A DNA stretch of 64,000 nucleotides. Source: Lachancea kluyveri NRRL Y-12651 (taxonomy: Eukaryota > Ascomycota > Saccharomycetes > Saccharomycetales > Saccharomycetaceae). A program made the position numbers and the translations under genes. The stretch's first letter is position 1. Each line of letters begins with the position of its first letter. The DNA lies in assembly GCA_000149225.2 (NCBI GenBank), contig CM000693.1, positions 1,426,001 through 1,490,000 on the forward strand. Direction: 5' to 3'. Below the pieces are notes generated by a model, which ran no database searches, was not told the DNA's origin, and saw only the letters and a list, made by a program, of their open reading frames with translations. This document shows, in pieces, positions 48,297 through 58,700 of this stretch.

Positions 48297-49688
48297 ATGA
48301 TTGGTTTACCATTTTTATTGTTAGCTCTGGGCGCTGAAGCGTTCCCAGTAGCTAAGGACTCATCCAAAATTGGCTCTCAAGAAGACATCTTTAAGTACTT
48401 GGGTGGAGCCGCACCTTACTTCTCATTCCCTGGTGACTATGGCATCTCCACCGAAGTTCCATCGCAATGCTCCTTGGAACAAGTTCAAATGTTTGCCAGA
48501 CACGGAGAAAGATTTCCTTCTATAAGTAGAGGCCAACAGCTAGCAAATATATACTACAAGTTTGGTAACTACTCCAAGCCACTCAAGGGCAATTTATCCT
48601 TCTTAAATGACTATGACTTTTTCATTTACGGTGATAACCTCTTGGAAGAAGAGGTTACTGCTGAGAACACAATGGACCCATTGAACCCTTACACCGGTGA
48701 GGCGAATGCTAAGCAACATGGTAGACTATTCTACGAGCAATACAATGATTTGTTCGAAAATGTTACTGAACTTCCCGTCTTTACTTCTTCCAATAAGAGA
48801 GTCTATGATACTGCCGTTAACTTTGCCTCTGGACTTGGCCGTGGTATAAACTCTTCCATTCAAATCCTAAGTGAAAAATCATCTATGGGTGCAAACTCTT
48901 TAACCCCAGCAAGTTCATGCTACACCTGGGACGCAGATGAACGTTATGACGTCTTAGGCAACTTTTCTACCCAATACTTGAAAGATATCTCTTCCAGATT
49001 AACAAAGGAAAACAAGGGCTTGAACATCACACAAAAAGATGTACAGCTATTGTTCCAATGGTGTGCTTATGAGATCAACGTTCGTGGTTACAGTCCAATG
49101 TGTGAGATTTTTACCGAAGAGGACTTCATTCAATACTCTTATTGGAACGATCTGCAAGGATACTACGAAGACGGTCCAGGTAACTCTGTTATCAAGCCTA
49201 TTGGGTCCGTTCTTTTCAACGCTTCTGTTGAGCTGTTAAAACAAAGCGATGACTTGGAAAACAAAATTTGGTTAAATTTTGCTCACGACACCGATATCGA
49301 AAACTACTTGGCGACTGTTGGTCTGTTTGATAACGGTGAAGAATTGAACAGTTCTTACGTCCCATTCCGCGATCATGTCTATCACAAAGCTTGGATGGTT
49401 CCTATGGGTGCCCGTATCTACACAGAAAAGTTCCAATGTGGCAACGAAAGCTTTGTTAGATACATTGTAAACGACGCTGTAATTCCAATTGAATCCTGCT
49501 CATCTGGTCCAGGTTTCTCTTGCCCAATGAATGATTTCGTCGACTATTCCAATGAAAGATTGGAAGGTTTAGATTATGCGAAAACTTGTGAAATTTCAAA
49601 GAGCGGTACCAACGTCACTGAACTAACCTTTTATTGGGATTACACTGAGAAAAACTACAACGCTTCTTTAACCTTGGCTTCATACTGA
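48297..49688 (+). CDS. secreted histidine acid phosphatase (Pho5 family)
   Basis: A periplasmic or secreted phosphomonoesterase of the Pho3/Pho5/Pho11 family that scavenges phosphate. It has 463 residues. An N-terminal signal peptide (MIGLPFLLLALGAEAFP) is followed by the catalytic RHGERFP at 68-74 (His69 as the phosphate acceptor) and the late AHD (His330, Asp331). More than ten N-x-S/T sequons fit heavy mannosylation. Conserved Cys pairs end in the segment ESCSSGPGFSCPMNDF. It is not part of the conserved order between ATG23 and IMD in S. cerevisiae, so it probably inserted or moved locally. Which PHO paralogue it matches best is undecided. Confidence 0.93.
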   Translation: MIGLPFLLLALGAEAFPVAKDSSKIGSQEDIFKYLGGAAPYFSFPGDYGISTEVPSQCSLEQVQMFARHGERFPSISRGQQLANIYYKFGNYSKPLKGNLSFLNDYDFFIYGDNLLEEEVTAENTMDPLNPYTGEANAKQHGRLFYEQYNDLFENVTELPVFTSSNKRVYDTAVNFASGLGRGINSSIQILSEKSSMGANSLTPASSCYTWDADERYDVLGNFSTQYLKDISSRLTKENKGLNITQKDVQLLFQWCAYEINVRGYSPMCEIFTEEDFIQYSYWNDLQGYYEDGPGNSVIKPIGSVLFNASVELLKQSDDLENKIWLNFAHDTDIENYLATVGLFDNGEELNSSYVPFRDHVYHKAWMVPMGARIYTEKFQCGNESFVRYIVNDAVIPIESCSSGPGFSCPMNDFVDYSNERLEGLDYAKTCEISKSGTNVTELTFYWDYTEKNYNASLTLASY

Positions 49689-50269
49689 ATTACGTGGTAC
49701 AAGAAAACCTCGTTTTTTAGTCATAACAAAAAAAAATAAGGAAAAAATTGGGAAAAACTTTGCGTTTCTCTCGATTTTAAAATCCACGTATACCCCTGAC
49801 TTTGTATTGTCTTTTAGCTTAGTTTGTACTCAAAATAAAAAGATTGTACTACTTTAAGTATTCTCATTTCGAGACTAGCTCTCAAAGCTGATTTAAAGCT
49901 GAATGACAGCGGATGGGTCTATATACAACTTCGGGGTGCGTTACGAATGTGTAATCCTTCGTTCTTTCTTCTTTGTTTGTTTATTTTTGAAACAGAGAAA
50001 TTTTGGATTCACATTTTAAATTCCAGTTGCCTCTTCAAATTCATGTTTTCTAAGAAAATCATGCAACGAGGTTAAATAATTGGGCTTGCTCAGAAAAACA
50101 CACAAGAATGTTAGTCACAAGTAGCGATCTCCTGAAAAGATCGAAACATAGCACACTTCACCTAACAGCACGTCTTCGTTACTAGACGCTGTCTTATCCT
50201 TGTTTTTGCAACTATTTCTAATATTATAATTATCGACATACCAGATGTGCACAATAAGTATGGTTTTTC

Positions 50270-50276
50270 CGGGTAA
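50270..50276 (-). promoter_or_regulatory. Reb1-type site upstream of IMD
   Basis: CGGGTAA is the complement of the Reb1 core TTACCCG. It lies about 730 bp upstream of the IMD ATG. Confidence 0.5.
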
Positions 50277-50334
50277 CGAAATAGTGAATGGGTTTGTGAC
50301 CCGTTTGGTACAGAGATACTCACTTTTAACCTGG

Positions 50335-50363
50335 TTTCGGTAACCCAAAACCCGGTTACGAAA
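50335..50363. repeat. imperfect inverted repeat
   Basis: TTTCGGTAACC (50335-50345) and GGTTACGAAA (50354-50363) are inverted copies with one extra base in the left arm. They surround an 8-nt centre and share the GGTAAC/GTTACC core with the nearby Reb1-type site. Confidence 0.65.
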
Positions 50364-50855
50364 AAATGGATCTGTTTAACTCATTGCGCACATCTGCAAC
50401 ATATACACATATCACCATGTACGCACGTAATGTTGATTTTTCCGGAAAGAGTCAACCATATTTAATATGAAATAGAAAAGGAATAAATTAGAACAAGAGA
50501 AAACGAGTTATCTGTGAAGCCGGGGATCATGCTTCGCTAAGCTCAGGGAATCAAGAGAACAGGCAATCTGAACGCCGAATACCATAACAAAACTCGGAGC
50601 TACCGATACCAGAGCCGCTTAGAATGGCATATCCGTACGACTAACCGTCATTAGTATCCGGTCGGCGTTATTATTCGACGGATAAGCCGTACAGCCCTTG
50701 GTAGGCTTTACATCCTTAAAAAAAAGCGATAGACGGGGTGTACGGAGTTTATAGGGCTGCGACGCCGTTCGCGGGGAGTCTAAAAAAATTTTTTCAACGT
50801 TTCTTTTTTATTTTTTTCCTTTTTCATTTGCGATGAGCTTCATAGTTTCGATGAG

Positions 50856-50863
50856 TATAAATA
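50856..50863 (+). promoter_or_regulatory. TATA element of IMD
   Basis: TATAAATA lies 145-152 bp upstream of the IMD start codon, after long T-rich tracts, typical of a highly expressed yeast gene. Confidence 0.6.
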
Positions 50864-51007
50864 CTTCACTTTTTTTCTCATTTCTCATCCGTTTTTTCTC
50901 TCTTGCTATTTTACTCTCACTGGGTTGGGAACTGTTTTTTTGGAGATGGGTTTGTTTGTATATTCCTCTACATAAGTAATTCCTACTCGACTTCCATATT
51001 TTTAGCC

Positions 51008-52891
51008 ATGTCCTACAGAGACCCTGTCACCGCTCTAGAATACTTGAAAACCTTTGAAGAAAAGGACGGTTTATCCGTCAGCCAATTGATGGACTCTAAG
51101 ATTAGAGGTGGTTTGACTTATAACGACTTCTTGATTTTGCCAGGTAAAATCGACTTTCCATCTTCTGAAGTTACCTTGCAAACCAAGCTAACTAAGAAGA
51201 TTACCTTGAATGCACCATTCGTTTCCTCTCCAATGGACACCGTCACTGAATCAGAAATGGCTATTCATATGGCTCTTTTGGGTGGTATCGGTATTATTCA
51301 CCACAACTGTTCTCCAGATGAGCAAGCTGAAATGGTTAGAAAGGTTAAGAAGTACGAAAATGGTTTCATTAACTTTCCAGTTGTCATTTCTTCCTCCACC
51401 ACCGTTGGTGAGGCTAAGAAGATGAAGCAACAATTTGGTTTCGCTGGTTTTCCAGTTACTGGTATGTCTATTACACATCCTTATTTGGTATCATCTTCCA
51501 ATTCTCCTGGAAGGAAAAAAATAGAAAAAAAAAAGAAGAAAAAAGAAAAAGATACTTTTACGTGATGATCAATTTTCTTAAAATTATAATAACTTTCGTT
51601 CTACTGACTGTCGATCAAACGATCTTGTAGAAAACCTTTTTTCCTGATGTTGTACTTTTACCTTAAATTCTCTTTTGTTTTTTCAATTTTTCATTTCCAT
51701 TTCCATTTTTGGAGACTTGAAGGAGGGGCACCAACCATCCAAAATTCATGATTACTAACTAATTCACTAAAAACAGAAAGCGGTAAAATTGCAGGCAAGT
51801 TAGTTGGTATTGTCACTTCTCGTGATATCCAATTTGTTGAAGATGACTCTTTGCCAGTATCTCAAATCATGACCACTGACTTGGTCACTGGTAAGAAGGG
51901 TGTTACCTTAACTGAAGGTAACGACATTTTGAAAAAGACAAAGAAGGGTAAGTTGCCAATTGTTGACGAGGAAGGTAACTTGGTCTCCATGTTGTCTAGA
52001 ACCGATTTGATGAAGAACCAATCTTACCCATTGGCCTCTAAGTCTGCTACCACTAAACAATTGTTGTGTGGTGCTGCCATCGGTACCATTGTTGCTGACA
52101 GGGAAAGATTGAACAAGTTGGTCGAGGCCGGTTTGGATGTCGTTGTCGTGGACTCTTCTCAAGGTAACTCTGTTTTCCAATTAGATACGATCAGATGGAT
52201 CAAGGAAACCTATCCAAATTTGGAAGTTATTGCTGGTAACGTTGTCACCAGAGAACAAGCTGCTAGCTTGATCGCCGCTGGTGCTGATGGTTTGAGAATC
52301 GGTATGGGTTCTGGTTCCATCTGTATTACTCAAGAAGTCATGGCCTGTGGTAGACCACAAGGTACCGCTGTTTACAGTGTCACAAAGTTTGCAAATGAAT
52401 TTGGTGTTCCATGTATTGCTGATGGTGGTGTTCAAAATATTGGTCACATCACCAAGGCTATCGCTTTAGGTGCTTCCACTGTTATGATGGGTGGTATGTT
52501 GGCTGGTACCACTGAATCCCCAGGTGAATACTTTTACAGAGATGGTAAGCGTTTAAAGAGCTACCGTGGTATGGGTTCTGTCGATGCTATGGAGAAGACC
52601 GATGTTATGGGTAACGCTTCCACTTCTCGTTACTTTTCTGAATCTGACAAGGTCTTCGTTGCACAAGGTGTTTCCGGTGCTGTTGTGGACAAGGGGTCCG
52701 TCAAGAAGTACATCCCATACTTGTACAACGGTCTACAACACTCCTGCCAAGATATTGGTGTCAAATCTTTGGACGCTATGAGAGAAAATGTTGACAACGG
52801 TGAAATCAGATTTGAATTCAGAACTGCCTCTGCTCAATTGGAAGGTGGTGTCCAAAACTTGCACTCTTACGAAAAACGTTTGTACAACTAA
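51008..52891 (+). CDS. IMD4: inosine-5'-monophosphate dehydrogenase
   Basis: This enzyme is rate-limiting for guanine nucleotide synthesis (IMP to XMP, NAD+-dependent). The coding sequence is join(51008..51461, 51777..52891), 522 residues. The exon junction (...[17 protein letters not shown]) falls at the same place as in S. cerevisiae IMD4, the only intron-containing IMD gene there; the symbol is used for that reason, though this single gene corresponds to IMD3 and IMD4 together. The N-terminal catalytic barrel is interrupted by paired CBS domains (about 115-230). The active-site loop [11 protein letters not shown] carries the catalytic Cys334, and the phosphate site is IADGGVQN. The C-terminus [20 protein letters not shown] is canonical. 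Strong codon bias fits high expression. Unspliced reading ends in a Lys-rich tail soon after the donor. Confidence 0.97.
51462..51776 (+). other. IMD4: IMD intron hosting snR54 (315 nt)
   Basis: The donor is GTATGT, the branch a perfect TACTAAC at 51753-51759, and the acceptor ACAG ends at 51776. It is the longest intron in the window, with a purine-rich tract at about 51511-51551 followed by the snoRNA. Confidence 0.96.
51562..51647 (+). ncRNA. snR54: C/D box snoRNA snR54
   Basis: C box GTGATGA (51562-51568), D' box CTGA (51604-51607) and D box CTGA (51644-51647) span 86 nt. The guide TAACTTTCGTTCT (51590-51602), ending one base before the D' box, is complementary to the 18S rRNA stretch AGAACGAAAGTTA. 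The fifth base upstream of D' falls on the adenosine methylated by snR54 in S. cerevisiae (A974). Host gene and position inside the intron are also the same as there. The ends given are those of the C and D boxes; the mature RNA should extend a few bases further. Confidence 0.93.
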
Positions 52892-53111
52892 GGCACACCT
52901 AGCGTTTCGGTAAGAACTATTGGCTTTTGTACTTTATAAATTTTATGGTTCTGTATATTGAAACACCTCTATACTTAAAGGCTTGAACAAAGAAAAAAAA
53001 TAATAAAAGAATAGAATAGAAAAGGAATAACACGTTGCTATCTTGTAAAAAAAAGAAAATGAAGAAAAAAAAAAGTTAGCGGGAGAGTCCATGTTACCAT
53101 ACAAGTGATGT

Positions 53112-54782
53112 TCATTTCGTATGTGCCCTTTTAGCTATCTCTTGGTAATATTGGTCCATCCGTTTTCCTGCCTCATCTAGAGATGGTGGTAACCTCTCAT
53201 TGATTAAATCATTCTTGCGCGCTCTCTCAAAGTTTGATAAAGTTTCATTTAACCCTTCACTCCCATTAGATAAAGCTCCGCGGGGTAGTATACCTGCGTT
53301 GATGTTCTTCAAGTACTCGACTTTATCACTTTCCTCCCTTAATACAGAGTACATCCTGGAAACCTTAGCAATGGCCATAATCTTATTCCTTAATGCCCTC
53401 CTCCTAGCATCATCTTCCAAGATCGAAGATTTTTTTGGCACGTCTACAGGCGTTCCAGTTACTGTACCATTGACAGTGTCAGGTTTACCGACATTTTCTT
53501 TAATAATTGGTGTATCCTCTTCCAATTCTTCCTCAGTACAAATATTTAGAATCGATACTAGCATCTCTGTAACCTTTTCGCCCACAAACGGTAAGGACCA
53601 GGTAAAGACATCCATGAAGTTTGGTAGCCAGTATGGATGAGGTGACATATTGAACTGTCTAATATTCATAACATTTTCAGAATATTTTAGAACAGCGGCC
53701 TTGTTTTTATACGTGTCCAAATAATTTGGTGCACTAAACAAAGTCAGCAAACTCGGAAACCCTAAAGTCTTGGTATTTTTGTACATTCTATAGCCTGCAT
53801 CCTGTGCCTCATGTGCTCTAATAATGGATAGAAGACCTGTCCTCTGTAAAAATTCACACGAAGCCTGGTAAGTAAAAGCAAAGGAACAGCCTCTGACATT
53901 GTTCGGAACGAAACTATCAGTGGATAAATCTTCCGCATCTTCATCGTAAGTTTCTATTGGATCGGCCCACAAGAGGTCGCACATTAAACCTCTGGAGGGA
54001 ATTTCTCTAAATCTGTTGATCCTATTAACATCCTCAACAGTTTGTAGTTCTGGTGAGATACCGCCATGAACACAAAAGTACTGGCCGTTCATAACTGCTG
54101 CTAGAGGTAGTGTGTTAAAAGATTGACAGCACGACTCATACACTTTCAAGCTATACTTATGCAGACACTCGCTCTTGAAGGTAAAATATGAAGTTAGATG
54201 TTTACATTCATGGTTACCCCTTAGAAGCCAAAAGTGATCTGGATAGTTCAACTTCAAACTGTAAAGGTAGAGCAAACACTCGATAGAAAAAGAACCCCGG
54301 TCCACATAGTCACCCAAAAACAAGTAAGGCGTAGATTCAGGATCACCTCCTACCTCAAACAGCTTCAATAAATCGTAATACTGGCCATGTATATCACCAC
54401 AAACAGTTACAGGAGCTGGAACCGAAAGTAAATTAGGCTCTTTGGAAAGGCAGTCCGTGGCCATATTTAGAAGTTTCAGTGTCTGAGCCTCCGTTAAACG
54501 GCCCTCCTTCCTGAAATGTTCTCTCAGAAAGACATGATTAGGTAAACCATTTGATAAGAATAGTTCGGAGTCTGTTGGAGAACGACGAGCTACTGGAGGA
54601 ACAGATTTAACTACCCTACCCTTGGTAGAAACAGTTGTACCATCTTCCAGCTCATACACACTAAGATCAGTACTGGTAATTCTGTTTTTTCGAGCGTCGC
54701 CAGGCTTACTCTCAATCACCTTAAGAGCTGCATTAATCTTCTTAGTATTCTCATGTGCTTCCTTTGTACTAAACCGAGACAT
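53112..54782 (-). CDS. CNA1: calcineurin catalytic subunit A
   Basis: Ca2+/calmodulin-activated serine/threonine phosphatase that dephosphorylates Crz1 and others. It has 556 residues, nearer CNA1 (553) than CMP2 (604); the single gene here corresponds to both. The metallophosphatase signatures [30 protein letters not shown] and [12 protein letters not shown] are intact. The calcineurin-B-binding helix (about 375-400), a calmodulin-binding basic segment ([20 protein letters not shown]) and a C-terminal autoinhibitory region (about 480-510) follow in order. It diverges from TSR2. Confidence 0.97.
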   Translation of the reverse strand: MSRFSTKEAHENTKKINAALKVIESKPGDARKNRITSTDLSVYELEDGTTVSTKGRVVKSVPPVARRSPTDSELFLSNGLPNHVFLREHFRKEGRLTEAQTLKLLNMATDCLSKEPNLLSVPAPVTVCGDIHGQYYDLLKLFEVGGDPESTPYLFLGDYVDRGSFSIECLLYLYSLKLNYPDHFWLLRGNHECKHLTSYFTFKSECLHKYSLKVYESCCQSFNTLPLAAVMNGQYFCVHGGISPELQTVEDVNRINRFREIPSRGLMCDLLWADPIETYDEDAEDLSTDSFVPNNVRGCSFAFTYQASCEFLQRTGLLSIIRAHEAQDAGYRMYKNTKTLGFPSLLTLFSAPNYLDTYKNKAAVLKYSENVMNIRQFNMSPHPYWLPNFMDVFTWSLPFVGEKVTEMLVSILNICTEEELEEDTPIIKENVGKPDTVNGTVTGTPVDVPKKSSILEDDARRRALRNKIMAIAKVSRMYSVLREESDKVEYLKNINAGILPRGALSNGSEGLNETLSNFERARKNDLINERLPPSLDEAGKRMDQYYQEIAKRAHTK

Positions 54783-55033
54783 TATTGGTCAAGCTTTGCT
54801 CTAAAAACAATCGAAGTTGAATGCCTTTTTCCATTTTGCTTCTCAACGGAAATGGCTCTTATCCACTCCTTCAGAATTTCTCCTCTGTACTCCTACCCTC
54901 GTTTTTGTCACGTGAAAAACCTCGGTATTAATGAAAAATTTTAGAGTTATTCATCTCTGCTCATCTCATGCTAAATCCTGTAACTGATCAGTTGTAATTA
55001 TTCCACTGAACTCTAAAAAAAAGAATAATAAAA

Positions 55034-55657
55034 ATGAGCCAGTACCAGAACGAACCTGATTGTGTAGAGGCACCACAAGGAGCTAACAACCTACTTTTCA
55101 AAGACGAAAAGCAACAAGCAAGGTTCGAATTAGGTGTCTCTATGATGATCTACAAATGGGATGCATTGGATGTTGCTGTTGAAAACCAATGGGGAGGCCC
55201 AGATTCTGCCGAAAAAAGAGATTGGATTACAGCTATTATTGTTGACTTATTTAAAACGGAAAAGGTTGTGGAGACTATCTTGATTGAAGAAACTTTATTA
55301 TACGCTATGGTCGACGAATTTGATACCAACGTTGAAGATGATTCTGCTGCCTTTATTGCGAATGGCATTATCGAGTTGTACAAACAATGCCAAGCGTTGG
55401 ATTATTCCACCGTTGAAAGCTTATACCTGGCCTGGCAGGAGAAACAGAAGAACAAATCCAACAAAAGGGTTGTTCAAGTGAAGGATGACCCTTTGAATCC
55501 GGATGTCTCTGACAGCGAAGATGAAGAGGATTACAATGAAGAAGAATCCCAAGATGTTGACATGGATGTTGACGAGCAACAACAGATTAACCTGGAGCCT
55601 ATCATTGATGAAGATGGCTTTGAGGTAGTACAAAAGAAGGGCAGAAGAAGGTATTAA
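55034..55657 (+). CDS. TSR2: pre-rRNA processing protein Tsr2
   Basis: Tsr2 is an escort chaperone that releases Rps26 from its importin and delivers it to pre-40S particles. It has 207 residues. The conserved core ARFELGVSMMIYKWDALDVA and NQWGGPDSAEKRDW is present. A very acidic stretch (about 155-190) leads to EPIIDEDGFEVVQKKGRRRY, the family's typical end. Confidence 0.97.
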   Translation: MSQYQNEPDCVEAPQGANNLLFKDEKQQARFELGVSMMIYKWDALDVAVENQWGGPDSAEKRDWITAIIVDLFKTEKVVETILIEETLLYAMVDEFDTNVEDDSAAFIANGIIELYKQCQALDYSTVESLYLAWQEKQKNKSNKRVVQVKDDPLNPDVSDSEDEEDYNEEESQDVDMDVDEQQQINLEPIIDEDGFEVVQKKGRRRY

Positions 55658-55732
55658 GGTGACTTTTCAAGAGAGGATGTATGAACTATTATATACATTT
55701 TTATTTTAGTTTTGTACTATAGTAACGGGAAT

Positions 55733-58700
55733 TCATTCCCACGTATTATTGGAGTTTCTTATCGTTGGAACAGGCCCATTACTATTATGTGAGTTTTTCG
55801 GTGTCCAAGGTCTGGAGTTTACTGATGTTAGGTTTGTAGAAGCTCCGTTCACATTCCCATTCCCCTCTGTTGAGTTGCTACCAACGCTGCTGTTGAACCT
55901 GAACTTCCTCAATAGAGAAGATGTCATGTCTATAAAGGAAAACTCTTCTTTTTCATCAATCGTTGTCTTGAACAGCTTAACATGAGTACCAACCCAAATG
56001 TTAGGTTTTAAAATGTCTAAATCCAAAATAAACAAACTCCTCTTGCTTGGGACAGGAGTTTTTGTGTTTTGATCGTAACCTTCTTCATCGATTGTTCCAT
56101 CATGTTCAGTCTTGCCGAATCCTGCCCAAGAGAGTCTGAACAAGGAAGATTGACGCTCGTTCGCATTATTTCCACCATTTGCACTTTTTCCGCCAAACCA
56201 TGACGCCAAACCACCACCAACATTAGGACTAGAAGGCGTGCTGTTGGAGAGACTCTCAGATTCTTGATGATTCGGAGTACCGCCATTTCCAAAATAGTTG
56301 ACTATGGAGCTATTGTTACTGTTGGTTCTTGATATTGCGGAACCATGCGAGTTCCATCTCTCTAAAGATGGCGTAGTTGGAGGCTGTTGGTTATTATCTT
56401 GTTTTTCGTTGTTATTAACCCCAGTAGGATTGGTGAAGGGAGAGCTATTTTTGTCAAAGATATCAGACCATAAAACCGAATGATACCAAGTAGTAGCGAG
56501 CTGATTACTGCTTCTATTCCATTCAACACTCAATGTTTGAAAGTTGTTACTCATAGCAGATATTTCCAATGGTATAATTGGGGCTATCAAGTCTTGAAAT
56601 TCTTTCTCAAAGTTGCCAACCTCACTTAATAATTTAAAATAATCAGCTGCACTGATTTTAATGATTTGTGGAAACTGGTTGCTAACGATTTGAATAATCT
56701 TCGTCAATAAATACAGCGAGCTAGAGCCTAGCCATGATTTATTCAAAGGTTGATTATATTTCCTTTTAGCTTTATACTTCAAAGTCATTCCTAAGGGGCG
56801 TTCGGGTCTCAAACTTGTGAAGAGTTCCATCGATACCGACACTGGATCGAAAGTATAATCTAAGTGTTCATGTAATGCAATACTTTTGCCTGCAGAAGTG
56901 GAGCCGACCTGAGAGATTTTTTCATCCTGATCATGATCATCAATTTCATTTTCGTAAAATAAGGGTTGCGAAACCAAAAATTCACCACTATCACCCTCCG
57001 TCATTGAAGTTCCATTGTTTAATAAATTTCCACGCTCGGTTTCCTGGAAGTAATTAATCATAGCGGGATTTTTTACTATCGCCGATGTGTCAAAAGTAGC
57101 AATTCCGGATGCTGTGTTTTCGTCGCTGCTCGTATCATCACTGCTTTCACCAGCCGTCTGGCTCAAGGATTCTGATATATCATCGATAACATCATTCAAA
57201 TGATAAATAATTTTCGCATGGCGACACAATGCAAATAGAAGATTTTTAGAATCTTGATAATAAAATAGGACGTAAACCACTACTGCCCTGAGAAGAAGTG
57301 CCAAAAGATCAAGCTTCAACCCTGGTGAATACATGTAAAGTTTATTCTGAACTGTAGTTACTGGAGGTAGAGTATTAGCCAAAGAGGCCACGGTATTTGC
57401 AGAAGCCGTGGAACTTCGTGTACTTGGCATGTGTTCGCTAGGAGTAGATAAGAAGGTCACATTAGCTATCTTTGAAATCAAATGAATTAACGTTGTAGCT
57501 GCATTATAGCTTAGGCCTTGGGACCTGCCCCTCTTAACCGAAGACAACTGTACCAGTTCCTCATCTTTCAAATCTTGGGGAACTGGCAACATGTTGTAGA
57601 TTAATTCAAAAACATATGACTTCAAAGGCAAGTTTTTACTCACCTGCGCAATTGCAATGTTAGAAAGCTGGATAATTGCGAAATCCCTGTAAGTGATATT
57701 GTTTATGTTCCCGCTAGATAACTTGTAAAAATTGGGTAGCTTGTTTGTGTAATAGTTCACATTGAATGGGTCAAGCATCTTTGATAACACAAGTTTCCTT
57801 GATGATAAGTAGGTGGCTACTCCACTCACCACAGGAATAAGAGTGTTATTCCATTGGGGAAAATCGGAGTAGTATTTCAGATAATAAATGCAAATGATTA
57901 GCAGCTTATTGGCGTATTTGTCTGCAACATAATTTTCCACCGATTTGTTGCATTTCATCAATTCCCACAGCAAAACAATAACCTGTAACGATAAAGTTGG
58001 AATATTTGGCAAATCGTTGTTAGTGGGAGCATAATTAGAGCTTCCACTAGAGGTGCTAGCTACTGAAGCCCTCTTATTGCCACCAGAGTTATTGTTCAAC
58101 AAATTGAATGGATTAGATTCATTTTCAATAGCCAAGTCCATAGGTCTTTTGAACAATTTGGCTAAAGAAATGAGTATTAACTTCATGTCGAACTCTTTAT
58201 TCAATGTCGAGAAATAAGAAGTTGCCATGTTCGTGATTTCGACCTCAGTGTGATACAGGTTTAAGCTGTAGAGAAAGTCATATAGTTCATGCTTGATAGA
58301 GGAAGGAATTTGAAAGCATAACATCAAGTTGAGCAGTTGAATTGAAGAGATGACCAGCGACTTCCTCAAAGCTACCATGTTTGAATACTTCATTGAGTTA
58401 CTATAGGAGTTAGTTGGATAGTTTAGACCGTTGTTTTCATCATGATCACGACATGAGCGACAGACCAAGTTTAATAGAGAGGAAAGTAAACAGATGGTAC
58501 CATATTCTGGCATCGAAGTACACATAACGGATAAAAATCTGTTCAAACCTCGGCTGTATAACTGTTTGGAGCACAACGTGAGTACAAGTCTCAAAACTTC
58601 TAGTCTGTTGCAGTCTAAACTTGGTATAGCTGGTTTATAAGAAGCCTCTGAAGTGTTGATACCGTTTTCCCAGAGAAAGTTGGATACACAACCTAACGCA

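Larger units (their letters stand above)
49689..51007. other. long intergenic region upstream of IMD
   Basis: This is 1.3 kb without a convincing gene, rich in regulatory-looking sequence: a Reb1 site, an inverted repeat (both below), a GC-rich CGG/CCG-dense patch at about 50575-50780 and T-rich tracts before the TATA. A 77-codon minus-strand frame at 50115-50348 overlaps the Reb1 site and has no family features. Confidence 0.55.

Noticed and set aside
50115-50348. 77-codon minus-strand frame upstream of IMD
   Set aside because: It spans the Reb1-type site and part of the inverted repeat and has no conserved feature.
51462-51565. IMD exon 1 read through as a short protein ending in [12 protein letters not shown]
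   Set aside because: The frame crosses a consensus donor, and splicing restores the full conserved enzyme; the read-through is only what an unspliced message would give.
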